From NCBI GenBank assembly GCA_036346225.1, contig JARFIW010000885.1, positions 124,001 through 188,000 of the forward strand: DNA of 64,000 nucleotides, given 5' to 3'. Shown here piece after piece: positions 41,777-54,249 of the stretch. Positions within the stretch are counted from its first letter, which is position 1. Each line of letters opens with the position of its first letter. Made by a program: the position numbers and the translations under genes. The notes under the pieces were generated by a model that had not been told where the DNA came from, ran no database searches, and was given only the letters and a program-made list of their open reading frames with translations. Source of the stretch: Platerodrilus igneus (lineage: Eukaryota > Arthropoda > Insecta > Coleoptera > Lycidae).

Positions 41777-43810
41777 ATGAGATCGATTTCCAGTTTTAAA
41801 ATAATTATTTTGTTTCAGATTTGGGCTTCTGCGCAAATTCAAGAAGAACCAGCTGTGTGCAGGTTTGACGATTTAACCACAGTCACCTGTGAAAATGCAA
41901 ATTCCCTGCATTCTTTGAAATCCGGTATTGAGAAGTGTATCAAAAAGGTCAAAGTAATACCTTCCGGTATCCTACAGTTGGAAATCATAAACAGCAACGT
42001 TACTTACTTAGGACCAAATATGTTTAGCGACTTGGAGCAAATTCAAACCTTTAAGGTTATGTCGAGCTTTATGAAAGACGTGCCAACTAGCTTTTTGAGA
42101 GAGCTTCGTAGTATAAAGGAGGTGCAGTTTAGCTCAAACACCTTCATAGGAAAGATTGACAAAGATGCGTTTGCAGGCGTCAATTTAACAAACCTCAAAA
42201 TTTTTGAAAATCAAAATTTGATCCTTCCGGATGATACTTTTGCGGGACTGGAACTTCTTTTGCAACTGCAGTTAAATTCCAACAACTTAAAGAGTTTCAG
42301 CAAGAACATGTTTAGGAACAACGTGCAGCTTCACCTCTTAAGCTTAAGTGACAACGCCATTCAGAACGTACCTCTTGATCTATTCAGAGGACTCTTCGAC
42401 CTCAAATCGCTACTTCTAAACGATAATAAACTCGAAAATTTAGACAATTCTGTCTTTGCCGACCTAAACAACCTGCAAGAACTCCTACTCTTTCGCAATT
42501 TGATCTCCAATTTACCTCCTTGCGTTTTTAATAATTTGACGTCGCTTACAAAACTGGATATTCGTGAAAACGTAGTTGAAAGGTTAAATTCCACCTTGTT
42601 TGCAGGTTTGAAAAATGTACAGCTTCTGGATATGTCGCATAACAAAATTTCAGAACTACCCAGTGGAATTTTCGCTCACAATGAACTGGCTGAAACTATC
42701 GACTTCTCTGATAATACTATAAGCGCCCTTGGTCTAGAACTCTTCAGAAACTTAAAGAACTTGAAGAACCTTAGACTGTCCACAAACCAAATCCAGGCAT
42801 TACCGGATGGTATGTTCGAACAGAACAAGAACCTTAGGGTCCTAGAGCTTTCATCAAATAGAATCGAAGTGGTCAACTCGAGCTCCTTCACGGGCCTCTG
42901 GAATCTTGAGACGCTTCTCTTAGATAGAAACAAAATTACGTTTCTTCAAAGTGGAACCTTTGAAAACCTTAGAACGCTAGAAACCCTCAGCCTAAACTAT
43001 AATAACCTCAGTTACATAAGCCAAGGTGCTTTCAACGCTCTACAGAAACTGGACACGTTGATGATGATGAACTGCAATATCACCAACTTACCAAAAGGCG
43101 TGTTCAAAGACTTGGTATCACTTACAAGTTTGCTGCTGATGATGAACAACCTGGAACAGCTCGAGGGTGCTGTTTTTCAACCTGTTGCCAACTTGAGAAC
43201 CTTGATGTTGAATGATAATAGAATTAGGGGTATAGAACCTGGAACATTTAAGAACCAAACACGCCTGGAGGTGCTGTATCTGTACGCAAATAACTTAACG
43301 GTTCTTAACCAAGAAATATTTGAAGGACTGACGTCACTCTTGTACCTTACGCTCAACGAAAACCAAATATCCCAGATACCGGATGGAGTTTTTATACACT
43401 TGAGCAATTTAACCTCGCTAGACCTTGGAAACAATTTGATCACCACACTTTCTCCCAGAAGCTTCTACGGCTTTGACAGCTTGACTGATCTCTATATTGT
43501 GGACTCGCCCTTGGCCACTTTATCACCTGGAATATTCACGCCTCTTGAACGTTTAAGTAATCTTGATTTGTCACGAAATAGGATTTCTTGTATCCAACCT
43601 GGAGCATTTAGCGGCCTAGGGTCGTTGAGCACGTTACTATTGGACTCCAATAATATCACACACCTTGAAGAAGGGTTGTTCAATGGCTTGGATATGTTGA
43701 ACTCCCTCGACTTAGGAAATAATGCTATGAGGTCGATAGATGGCGTTGTACTTAAACCACTGGGAAGCTTAAAAACGCTACGTTTAGAAGACACTACTCA
43801 TACGCTTTGA
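41777..43810 (+). CDS. Secreted leucine-rich-repeat protein
   Basis: An intact 677-codon frame. Residues 1-19 form a signal peptide (MRSISSFKIIILFQIWASA, cleavage probably before Gln20). Next is a cysteine region with the same spacing style as the other LRR gene (C-x11-C and a later C). Some 24 LRRs of about 24 residues follow, with consensus L-x2-L-x-L-x2-N-x-I-x2-L-x2-G-x-F. There is no membrane segment, GPI signal or C-terminal cap. It is paralogous to 14878-17136. The predicted leader is partly encoded by a sequence that looks like a splice acceptor (ATTATTTTGTTTCAG, AG at 41817-41818), at the exact place where the paralogue has its intron. The true first exon may therefore lie upstream, and the start is uncertain while the rest is not. 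The ligand is unknown; adhesion or receptor-decoy roles are typical of such proteins. Confidence 0.85.
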   Translation: MRSISSFKIIILFQIWASAQIQEEPAVCRFDDLTTVTCENANSLHSLKSGIEKCIKKVKVIPSGILQLEIINSNVTYLGPNMFSDLEQIQTFKVMSSFMKDVPTSFLRELRSIKEVQFSSNTFIGKIDKDAFAGVNLTNLKIFENQNLILPDDTFAGLELLLQLQLNSNNLKSFSKNMFRNNVQLHLLSLSDNAIQNVPLDLFRGLFDLKSLLLNDNKLENLDNSVFADLNNLQELLLFRNLISNLPPCVFNNLTSLTKLDIRENVVERLNSTLFAGLKNVQLLDMSHNKISELPSGIFAHNELAETIDFSDNTISALGLELFRNLKNLKNLRLSTNQIQALPDGMFEQNKNLRVLELSSNRIEVVNSSSFTGLWNLETLLLDRNKITFLQSGTFENLRTLETLSLNYNNLSYISQGAFNALQKLDTLMMMNCNITNLPKGVFKDLVSLTSLLLMMNNLEQLEGAVFQPVANLRTLMLNDNRIRGIEPGTFKNQTRLEVLYLYANNLTVLNQEIFEGLTSLLYLTLNENQISQIPDGVFIHLSNLTSLDLGNNLITTLSPRSFYGFDSLTDLYIVDSPLATLSPGIFTPLERLSNLDLSRNRISCIQPGAFSGLGSLSTLLLDSNNITHLEEGLFNGLDMLNSLDLGNNAMRSIDGVVLKPLGSLKTLRLEDTTHTL

Positions 43811-43869
43811 AAATGATTTTTTTAACAGTTTAAATTTTGATGTAATTTTCTTTTCTAAGTGTAGGTAAA

Positions 43870-43875
43870 AATAAA
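43870..43875 (+). terminator. Poly(A) signal of the plus-strand LRR gene
   Basis: AATAAA, 60 bp after the stop codon. Confidence 0.6.
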
Positions 43876-43879
43876 GACA

Positions 43880-44767
43880 TTACATTACGTGCTGAATTAA
43901 TGTCAAGCTTCTGAATCTACAGGGGCGAAGTGACGTAACAGTTAAATAGTGCACGGCCTAGCTTTTAGTGGTGCGGGGTTTTACTAAATACCTTTACACC
44001 TAACGTGAAAGATCTTTAAACTCACTTTGTCTAATAAAGTCTTTGAACGTCAACCCACCTCGCCGGAAAAGAGGTGTGGGTGTGTGTGTGTGTGAGTGTG
44101 TGCGCGCGCACGTGTGTGTGTGTACGTGCCCTAAATAATTTATAGGATAAATTCATTAACGTACCTTTTCATTTGCATGACAATAAAGATCAAATCTTAT
44201 ATTACTACTTTACCCAACCTAGTTCCGTCTTAAAGTTCAACGAATTTGGTGGGCGGTACGTTTCGTCATTATTGAACACATTAGTCATAGCATATAATAA
44301 CAGTATATATGATAAATTTCTACAGCGCGTAGTGTCAACGATACCTTACTAACATTGACTTGTGCGAGTGAGCATTTTGTTTGTCTGGCAGGTGGCAGTA
44401 TTGACTCAAAAAGTCTTGTTAGTGGCACCAAGCAAAACAATAGGATCTTCTGGTGTATGATGTGACTCAAAAAAACATTGGAAAATCAAGGTAGTTATAG
44501 CATTCCTTATGTAGCTTATTGTTATTACATTATAGTTTATTGTTGCACTCCATACTACAAAAGGATTTTTCCTATGCAACTTTAAATCAATTTTCCTCTT
44601 CCCGTTTCTCTTTAACAGGATCTCATATACTCAACTGCATTTTTTAAAAGCATACCTAATGAATTGGGCCGAATTAATTGAGCAAGATTTTATAAACTCA
44701 TATTCCATAATATATAAATAAGCGATATGATAATATTTGGCGTGAGTTCCTATAAAACATGCAATCA
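43880..44767. other. Intergenic sequence with a GT tract
   Basis: A TG/CG tract at about 44070-44127. No gene is recognised. Confidence 0.5.
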
Positions 44768-44770
44768 GTA

Positions 44771-45199
44771 GGCCGGCCTTACATAGTCGCTTCTAGAAGC
44801 TGCTTCTTCTGAAAGAAGTGACGCTAGTTTTGTGTACTGCTTTACATAGTAGCGGCAAGAAGTAGCTTCTAATGTTGTCACATTTGCATCAATTAGTATG
44901 TTAATAATAGAGGATAGGAAATATAACCATAAGAGCAGTAATGGTAATTAAAAATCTACCATTTTTGTTCTTCTGGCTTTATCTTTGAGCTTCTAAAAAA
45001 GTTTCTCTTTAATAAATTTTTTGACATAACCTAAGAAATGTATGTCAAACTGTAAAAAGAAGCGAAGAAGTTAAAATTGAACTAACTTCTTTGCTTCTTT
45101 TTACGGTCTTTTACTTGGGGGGTCACGTGTACTTAGCAACCAATCAGAATGCGTATAGAAAAAGAAGCAGTTTCTAGAAGCGACTATGTAAGGCCGGCT
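44771..45199. mobile_element. MITE with 38-bp terminal inverted repeats
   Basis: Left arm GGCCGGCCTTACATAGTCGC and onward (44771-44808) matches the reverse complement of 45162-45199 with two mismatches. GTA flanks both ends as a possible 3-bp target duplication, which fits PIF/Harbinger-type elements. An inner inverted repeat lies at about 45054-45103. There is no ORF. Confidence 0.85.
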
Positions 45200-46251
45200 G
45201 TATAGTAAGTTGCGGAATATGGATCAGATGAATGTCCTTAAAACATTACGATGTGTTTTGACAGAAAATTTTACAATAAAACTAATTAAACTTCAAGTTT
45301 AAGGTTGCTAATAATAATCATTCTTAAAGTTACATAATATTTAACAACAAAATAAAATAAACTTATGGTATATAAGTCTAGACTCGATACCATTGGTGTG
45401 AACCCTTTCTTACGATCTTCTATTGGCTCATTTTAATTCTACCCGTAAGCTGTCGAAATGGCTCTGTAATAATAATGACCGGCGAGGTCATTGTTAACAA
45501 ACTCGTTGAGCTTTAGAAGTTAAAAGATACCCAACCTAACTTTTTAGCGTCTTTTTAGTTTGGATATTGTGTAATAATTAATATTTTTACTTAATAATAG
45601 ATAATATATTGTGATTTTAAGTACGTTGAAAAAAGCCCTATATATTTTTATAATTTTAAATATTATTGCCGCATATAATATCATAGTAAGTATGGAACAA
45701 TTATTTTTATTTTATTCACACACTTGAGACCCATTTACTTTTTAAATAAATAATCTAATAGTAGTAAACGTGATTAATATTCTATATATAAAATTATAAG
45801 AATAAGAATACCATTCCAAACTACAATATTAATAATAATGTTACGTTGCAGGTTATGGGCAAGCTTTAGGATATAGACTTCCTAAAAGAAACACATTTTG
45901 CTCTGAACCAAGTCTAAATCATTGTATTTATTTATAATAACTGCGCATTTATGTAAGTATCAATTAAAACCATAATTTGTTTTGTGTTGAGAATGATGAA
46001 AAATTGTAATACTTCTTGTGTTTCTTGGTGGTATATTAATTTTAATTAGTTGCAGTATTTCAGAACAACATTGAGACTTGATAATATCTCTCATGTATAT
46101 AAGCATAAGTCTAGCAATTTTTGTCTATTTTGTATTGTAAGCATTTGAAGATGTAATTTTGGATTAACAGTATATTTTTTTAATTAACATTTTTTATAGC
46201 AACATTTTATACATTTCAATTTTATTTTTATGTACATATTGCACTTTCTTT
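45200..46251. other. AT-rich intergenic sequence
   Basis: No gene is recognised. Confidence 0.5.
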
Positions 46252-46440
46252 CGAGCCCCAATGTTGGGCATCCATAAAAGTGCTCTGCTTTCTCTGGAAC
46301 CTTGGTGATTTCTTCGTGTCCCACAGTTGGGCTGTTATAAAAATGCCCTGTATTTACCTTAGGAAGAAGCTCCACTGTTGGGTCGACATAAATATTGCCC
46401 TGTATTTCCTTATTGGAAGGGTTCCAAAATTCGTGCCCCT
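46252..46440 (-). repeat. Cluster of primer-binding-site-like motifs
   Basis: CGAGCCCCAATGTTGGGCAT at 46252, followed by TCC, closely resembles the 3' end of tRNA-Lys. Read on the minus strand it is a primer-binding site. Degraded versions follow at 46319 (TCCCACAGTTGGGCT), 46369 (GCTCCACTGTTGGGTCGACA) and 46420. The second and third are each followed by the phrase TGCCCTGTATTT. Confidence 0.6.
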
Positions 46441-48673
46441 CTATTTGAGTTGCTATAACACTTGCTGAAAATAATTAAAAAAATCTCCACCAATTTCCAC
46501 ATAAATAAATTATTGAGTCCAAGCTTTGATTACGAAATGTTTTGGTTGAGTACCTTCTGAAGATGCTTTTCAAACTGACATTGCACGGCTAGCTCTGCTC
46601 ACTACTTCTTCAGGGATACTCACCACAGCTACTCATTCTCTCAACAACCTTTATAATTAATAAAAAAAAATAATTCGACAAAAACATACAACCCGTTTAT
46701 TCTGACAACATAAATAATAAATTCACACTATCTCAATATTTACAATATGTATCCACGTTAAACATTTTTATAACCCTACTCGGTACTAAAAGAAATCAAC
46801 TTAATAACCCCCCCGATTTTATGCTCCATTACATTTCATTATGTTAGTTTGAAGTAGATGGGCCTATCCTGGAGCCTTAATTTATTTCCCCCCGTCTGTG
46901 GTGAGCTCAGTATAAACCTTTTTATATTTCTGTACACAAATTTTAGCACTGCAAAATTATACAAAAGACTCGTTTACCTCTTACATCAGTAAAATATTAT
47001 ACAAGCGTTTACACCCTCCGATTTATAATAAAAAAATTGTCCTTTACATATGTCCATAAATTAATTTTCAGTTCATAAATGTCTTCACCAAATAAACCTC
47101 GAATCACTACCAGTTTAAATAAATCAACACCAGCACAACAGTTTTAACAAAAAAAATCGTTACTTGGAGAGTATTCTGCTTCTTGATCACCACCTCTGTA
47201 GATGCCCTCCAAAATGACTGTTCGTACCCGTATCATTCCACGTAGATGCCTTCCATTGTGAACAGCAATCCCATCTCGAACTCGTTGTTCATCCAAATCA
47301 TCAACAATCCCTGCCGCTCCAGATCCAAACATTACCTCTTCTTCCACGCAATGTGCAACAAGCACCCTCGTTCAATATGCAAAAGTTCTCTACTTACAAG
47401 TCATCCTGCTTCAATTATTACAACGATTTACTACGGTTTACTTCATTTTAAACTTACTTACACCTACTTGTTCATAAAAACTTTTGTAAATCTTATGACT
47501 GAATTCACTTGTCACGTGGTTTGAAGCTAGGATGATCTTCTTGTAGACTTGGAAAAATAAGGGGAGCGAATGCCGCCTCCAGCAACGCTTATATAACCAC
47601 AATCCCACTTCAATTACCTGTATTTTTGTTATGCATTCCTTGTAAATTTGCAAACGGCCGCTCAATTCCACAAATTACACCTGCACGTAAACACAACGGT
47701 CTTTCAAAACTCAGAAACACTTCATTACCGCGAAAACTGCCTAACTGTGCCAACCGTCTAAATATTCTCTGAAATTTCCCCTTTTCTGTCAACTCCGCAC
47801 AAATACAATCACGCCTATTGTGTGCGCGTTCATCCAATTATCTCCCTTGCACCTTCATAATGACATCTCACGGCCTTGTCTTCCTTTCCTACCTAAAGTG
47901 TCTACATTATTTCTGTCTTTCTGGTATCTCTTTCTGTCCCGAGTTTTCTGTCTCGCTTGTAGCCCCTCTTTTACAATATTGTTCACGGTTATTTCTCCCT
48001 TCCTTTATGTGTGCCTTGAAAAATCGATACCGTCCACAAACATGTTGCATCTTTGTCCCGCTTATTGCTTTTTAAAGATTACTTGTCTGACACGTGCTTG
48101 AAAATGTTTGTCACTTAAACACCTGATATCTTTCATCTGCCTCTGTTACATGTTCAACATTGTCTGTCTCCTAATTTTATTGATCTGTTTTCATTTAGTC
48201 GACTGTTGCTGTTGACCTTGCATTTTTTTTTATTCACAATTTACCTCAAATTATATTCTTAACGTAAACTAACTTTACTAGAATCGTTTATTTACCCTAA
48301 CTTCTGTTTTATGAAATCTTTGACTGTTTTAACGTGTTTTCCAATATTAAACCTTGTAACGTTCGTTGAATTCTTTAGCTTATGCTGTATTGAATAAATG
48401 AATAAATGTATCTTGCTCAAATTATTGATTTTTATACTGAAAAGCTCTAACACTATTAACCTTTGTACACAATTTTCGACCTTGTCATCGATCTTAATTG
48501 TTGTCCTAGTACTAAATTAACGTATACAAATTAAACCTACATTATAGTATGTAATTTTATCCCAATCTAATTATATTAAAGCTCAAATAAATTATTGATT
48601 TCTATATACAGGGTACCTATAAATACATAAATGCTTGGCTTATTTACACCTATCTAAGCCTACCCAATCACAG

Positions 48674-48716
<43 letters not shown>
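46400..48716 (-). repeat. LTR-like module alpha
   Basis: Read on the minus strand: (TA)n at the start, a TATA box (GGTTATATAAGC near 47595), a CCAAGTAAC donor-like motif near 47160, GAGCTCACCACAGACGGGG followed by GGCCCATCTACTTC near 46851-46908, then the primer-binding-site cluster. Landmarks and order match module beta, the right-edge module and 3170-4388. The 73-codon frame at 47144-47365 is of unknown meaning. Confidence 0.45.
48677..48716. repeat. (TA)n microsatellite
   Basis: Pure alternating A/T run, slightly interrupted in the second copy of the duplication. Confidence 0.95.
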
Positions 48717-48717
<1 letters not shown>

Positions 48718-48819
48718 CCGTGTTACCTCAGGAACCTTGAGCCTTTCCCTAAAACCATTCGACGCCACGAATTAGGCGCCATAAAATTTGCCGTGGACTC
48801 TGGGATTAACCTTTAACAT

Positions 48820-50911
48820 CGAGCCCCAGCGTTGGGTCGTCATAGAATTTTCAAAAAAAACATTAAAATTAACAAAAATTTCTTACCCTACCTCTTTGGA
48901 CGCCTTCGTATTTCTGCTCACCCTAGCTAGCTCAGCAATCGTCTTCTTCTTGAATACCTACCATTTTAAATACATACCTCTCTCACACACACATCGTCAA
49001 ATGAAATTACCAAAATAATACAACAACCATACAACCTTTTATTTACACATATTAACAAATAAAATATTTACACCTTGGTACAGACGGTTTGTTACCATTG
49101 TTACCAGCTCAATTCTTAAATACGTTAAAGTTCTTGGTTTTTAATATATTTTAACAAATTCTATATGATACGAGTAGATGGGCCCCCCACATGCAACTCT
49201 AGTTTGACTCTATTCTGGTCTATTTTGAGCTCATAACCCTGTTTCTGTAAATGCTTTTCAAACCTTGCATTTTATTGAAAACAAATTTTAAGACCCGTTT
49301 ACTCCTTACAACAACATTTTTAGAGCATGAATAAACATTTATATATCATCAATAAACTTTTTTAATAATCAAAAATTAATTGTCCAGCACATATACCTCT
49401 TTAAACAAGTTTTATGGTAATAAATCCACCCCCAATAAGTCAAAACACCCAAACACAAAAAATATCAACACAAATGTTTATACAAAAACAGGAAATTAAA
49501 TTTTGTTACCTGGAGTCGCTTCCGTTCCTCGTCACCACTGAAGATGGTTACCAGAAACTCCTCGTCGTTGCGTCCATCTACTTCTATTATGCGTGGATCC
49601 AACTGATCCCCACCTATCCAAATCTTGGCCACCACTACTATCTTTCTATCCAGATATTAGCCTTGTCTCAAACATAACATTCCATACCAAATATACTTCA
49701 AACATACAAATTACGCTTTCGCCTTTGCTTACCCAAATACCATCCCTTCCTTTAATCGAGTCGTCGTAGTAACGGCACCTTTTATATAAACAAAAGCACC
49801 AACTCGTGCAATATCACATTTACAACTTTGCGGTACCTTACTACAGATTTACATCACTTCAAAACAGGATGTTATATGTAACTTTACCAACTAAACACAG
49901 TAATTAATACCCGTAAGAGCATTTACTAATTTTACGTTGTAGGTCTAAGCACGTACTCAGATTTAAAAAGAAAGAGAGCCTCAATATCTTTGTTCGAGTA
50001 TTTATCCCATTTTCAAAACCCTCTGGAACCTACTTCTCTTTAAAACTTATTTTCTAAAACTGCTTCTTAAAATTTTGAACGTAACGAACACTAGCTTTTC
50101 AAAAATCCTTTGTTTGTCGTGTTGTTACATAGAATTTTCGTCGATACCATCCAGGGACGCGCTTTCCTTGAAACTGCCTAGCTTTAAACCAATGATATAA
50201 TTTTCCCTCGTCGCAACGCTCCACCTATCAGCTATCCATCTCCGTTCTACGCATATTTGTTGCCTCCTTTAGAACCCCTCTCAAGCTACAGAAAATCGAT
50301 ATTATATTTGGCCTTTACATTTACCCGTGTATTTCTTACGTGACTTTTACCCAACGTTTACTTTACCTGCTTCTCTGTCTGTCTTACATTATCGATCGTT
50401 TATTCCACTCACTCCTTAAGGCACTTGTTATATTAGCAGCTTATACAAATCGACCGTTGCAAACAAACTTCTATAGAAATTCTGTCTTAACGTGTATTTA
50501 CCTTCATTGAACGTAACATTTAACCAACAGGTGTTTCTTGAAACAACCGACCGTTTAAAATTTCTTCTCTTCTTAGTATTTGTATAAACGAACGTTGGCT
50601 TTTAAAATTGAAACATTTGCGTTTGAAATTATTGATTTTCTATGCATGCGAGCTCCCTTTTTGCTTCCTTGCGTTTGATTTAATTATTATAATTACTTAT
50701 GCGTATCCTTGAGCTTTTATTTACTCTAAAGCTTTCTTCCCTTAAGTAATTTTAACATTCCAATTTAAATATAGAAAAATACCTTAATACCAGTCCGTTT
50801 TCACTATATAAATTAATTAATTTGGCGCGTAAATAATTTGCTCCTATTTCCTATATAACCAGTTGATAAAATTTTATTGTCTACACCTATTTAATCTATA
50901 ATTCTACAACA

Positions 50912-50952
<41 letters not shown>

Positions 50953-52767
50953 TGATATGATATCGCCAGATACTCGATGTATTTAACATTCAGTTGCATG
51001 CTGCTCGCTACTGCTCTGTCTGTAAATAACCTAGAATGAATTTTAATTTCACACAATTGTGTTCATTTCAGTTCAACTCTACACAGAGTGTACGACGATA
51101 CAATAACAGAGAAATTTTACCTCCTTTTTTTCTAACATTTCCTATTTGAATGAGATAAACAAAATTAATCAAAATTTATATAATAACCAAAAATATGTAT
51201 AATTTGTAGTTCTATAATATTCGCTTAGTTAAGAAAACCCCTGAATCAAAGTAACGATATAAATCGATTTGTTTCCAAATTATAACTCCCTTTAATCAGT
51301 TTAAAGCCAGCAAAAATAACTCTGTATACTACTTTGAAGTACGTTGAACGTTCAATGACTTTCTTTCCCTTTTACATAATTTTCTACGTATCAAAATTTT
51401 TGATGACCCTTTACATAAATATGTCAATACATACAAAAATTAAAATGTCCAAAAAGAAATTAATATTTTAAGCTATTAATGAATTCTATCTATGACCTGT
51501 TGTTTGTCCTTGTTGAACTCCTTGTTGTGAATACGTCTCTGCATGCACCACAATTCTTTGAACTGCCACCGCGTGCTGTTGACCAGTGTCCTTGGATTGT
51601 TTTTCAGTTTCTTATTGATTTTGTTTGGTAGTTGCTTATTTAATTGCATAGTACAGTTTGGTTAAACTCTTAATTTAATTCTTGGTGTATCCTTAGATCA
51701 ATGCTAATTTTAGTGCGTAGATAGATTGTTACATCAACTCTCAGATAGATGCTTGAATAAGTTCTTAGAGCCCTAAGTTAAAAAATATTTAAACTAGGTT
51801 TAATTAAAACGGCGAACTTCTGTTGTATATTTGCACTTGTACTATTATTGAAATTTTTTAATCACCAACTTTCACGTAAATTATTATTATTTAATTTGAT
51901 ATTTTAACTTCGCGTGTTATCTTGATTCAAAGCAGTGCGTAGTGTGCCTTAGCTGTTGAATGACTGATTCGTTTATCAGCTCATGAGCTATTTAAAGACC
52001 CGCCTATCACCTGTACAATTGGTTATTTTGTTGATTGTGGCGTTGTACTTTGACTTATCGCTCCAGCCTCTGGATTTCCATGTATTTACCATCCCAATTT
52101 CTCATCGCAGTGCTTTAGCACATCACGTAGACATCTAGTTTTATATTGTGCACTTTGATACATTGAACCTTTTCAAGTCACGTATTTCTATTTTGTAAAG
52201 CAATCCACAACTTTAAATCGCACGTATCCAACCGTATGTTTTCTTATTTTGTTTTCCTAATCTGTTTGGGTTTTGTGTTAATTTTACATGAGGATCACAT
52301 AGGCAAATTTTATAATGACGTAAATTCAATGTGTTTGTTTACTTCCTGCGTTTATAAAACATGTTTGTTTTGAAAGATCTGTTTATTGAGAGTTTTCTTG
52401 TTTATTTTCCCTACACCAATGCGTTGGTTTTGAATAAGATTCATCGCGTGTTTGTCTTATTTTAGATATTCCTCAAGCATATTTATTTAAAGTTTTATGC
52501 ATGCATTGCTGTTTTAAAATGAATTGGATGGTGCACAAAATTATTTCTCTTACTGAATGTGATTGAATCTTCGAAGAATGAGCTTCCTTTCATAGATTAA
52601 AGTTAATTGTAAATTTTATAGTGTGTTTTATATTTGTTTTTTGCATAATTGGCGAATTTCGTACTTTTTATGATTAAAATATTTGATTTTCTAGACTTTG
52701 GTGTAATTTACATAGAGTGTACAACCCTTGTGATCCTATATACCCCTAAATAACCCTATTATCATAG

Positions 52768-52768
<1 letters not shown>
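48820..52768 (-). repeat. LTR-like module beta
   Basis: Minus-strand order: (TA)n at 52769-52815, TATA box (TTTATATAAAAGG near 49773), CCAGGTAAC donor-like motif near 49508, GAGCTCAAAATAG followed by GGGGGGCCCATCTACTCG near 49171-49232, then a primer-binding-site match at 48820-48842 (plus strand CGAGCCCCAGCGTTGGGTCG, then TCA). No coding region was found. A further (TA)n lies at about 50913-50952. Confidence 0.45.

Positions 52769-52815
<47 letters not shown>
52769..52815. repeat. (TA)n microsatellite at the duplication end
   Basis: About 47 bp. The homology between the two 6.5-kb copies stops at its right end. Confidence 0.95.
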
Positions 52816-52818
<3 letters not shown>

Positions 52819-53250
52819 CAGTTAATTACATAAGGTAAGTTGGAAAACGTATGGGCTTGGAAAGCCTACGATACAGGTTCCAATTCTGTCTGGGACCTTA
52901 TATTTTCCATCTTTCAAAGTGCATACCACCTCATTGTAACTTTTTAGTGTGGGTGTGTTGGTTGTTTGTGGGTTGGGTGGGTGTTTGTGTGCGTGTGTGC
53001 ATGTGTTTGTGTATAACTGGGGGTTTGACTATCGACAGCCGGATATTGGGGGTCTCCAGTGTGCGTGATGACCATTTGTGCACCGCAGATTTTGGCAGCC
53101 GGAAGCTGCGATGCACTTCCGGACACCCCTAGCTACAACTAAGATCTAATCCATACAAAATATTATTTACGCAGTTTATAATTATCATTTATACTTATAT
53201 AACTAAAAATTAACAACAATTAAAGTATAGCAATAATCAGACACGCTAAG
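52816..53250. other. Spacer with a GT tract
   Basis: GT-rich stretch near 52950-53010. No gene is recognised. Confidence 0.5.
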
Positions 53251-54198
53251 CGCATTAATTATTCCAAAATAATTGTTCAAATAACCCTCCATTTATCGAA
53301 CACACAACTGACACCTTCTATAAACAGCTTCACAAGACCGTCTTATCATAGTTGGAGTGATTTCATTTACGGCATCTTTGACTTCTTGTAGCAATTTGTC
53401 TACATGTTCATACACTTTTGAGGAGCACACGACTTTTTAAATGGCTCCATACAAAAAAAATCAAGAGGAGTCAAGTTTGGTGACCTCGTCGGCCATTTTA
53501 TTGGTTCTCGATTTCCAATCCAGTTTGTGTTATACTCACTATTTAAAAAGTCTGCGATAATCTGAGCATTATGAAGTATCTCGCAGAGTTTAAATTTTCA
53601 TCATAAAAAATTGCACCTATCATGTAATTCCCAATAATGCCAATCCATTTGGCTTGATGTCTAACTTGACGATTTAAATGTGGATTATTATCTGACCAAA
53701 AAATTGTGTTTTTACGATTAAACATAACACAATTTGTAAATCGACTTTCATCAGACCACATAATTTTATAGTTAAAATTCGGATTATTCTCATGCTTTCT
53801 GCAAAATTCCATTCTTCGAATTTGGTCTTCATTGCGCAGCCCCTGACATGGTAGTTCATGATGTGGACGGTACTTGAATCACTTTAAAATTGTTCTAGAC
53901 ATAGAGTGAGCAACACCTGTGTCATTCTGAATTTGTCTAAGAGAGGTACCAGGATTGGCAACAACTGCTTGTAAAACGCTATTTTCATTATCTTCGTTTG
54001 TTCGTCGATTTCTTTTTGATTAGACAAAACTTTCATAATTTAAGAGGTTATTCTGTAATCGACGAAACATACAGCTGTTTGGTTGGCGTCTTTCTGGGCA
54101 TTATTTAAATACATTTCAACAGCGTTAGTATCATTTCTTCCAGAAAGAATATAACATTGTAACATTTGATATTTATCACGGTTTGAATAGCGATCCAT
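53250..54198 (-). pseudogene. Tc1/mariner-type transposase remnant
   Basis: Minus-strand start MDRYSNRDKYQMLQCYILSG, then helix-turn-helix-like DNA-binding segments (QAVVANPGTSLRQIQNDTG). The catalytic domain opens with RMEFCRKHENNPNFNYKIMW and the SDESRFTNC motif that carries the first catalytic Asp. FWSDNNPHLNRQVRHQAKW and IIGNYMIGAIFYDENLN follow. Further fragments in other frames cover the C-terminus (FFCMEPFKKSC, ITPTMIRRSCEAVYRR). The family is one commonly found in insect genomes. Frameshifts and stops make it dead, and terminal inverted repeats were not located. Confidence 0.7.
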
Positions 54199-54249
54199 CT
54201 CAAACGCACATACTCTGTTCAAACTTCTGAATAAATTAACCGTTTGTTA

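Larger units (their letters stand above)
46274..52815. repeat. 6.5-kb direct duplication, copy 1
   Basis: Near-identical to 55119-61650, with only scattered substitutions, small indels and microsatellite length changes. It contains no gene-sized ORF. It contains two LTR-like modules in minus orientation (see separate entries). It ends at a (TA)n tract. Confidence 0.95.

Noticed and set aside
42361..43794. Minus-strand frames opposite the second LRR gene
   Set aside because: Antisense shadows caused by the repeated codon pattern.
43920..44060. Possible degraded second type of tRNA-like repeat (GTGACGTAACAG and GGTGCGGGG)
   Set aside because: Box spacing and sequence are too weak to support a SINE or tRNA call.
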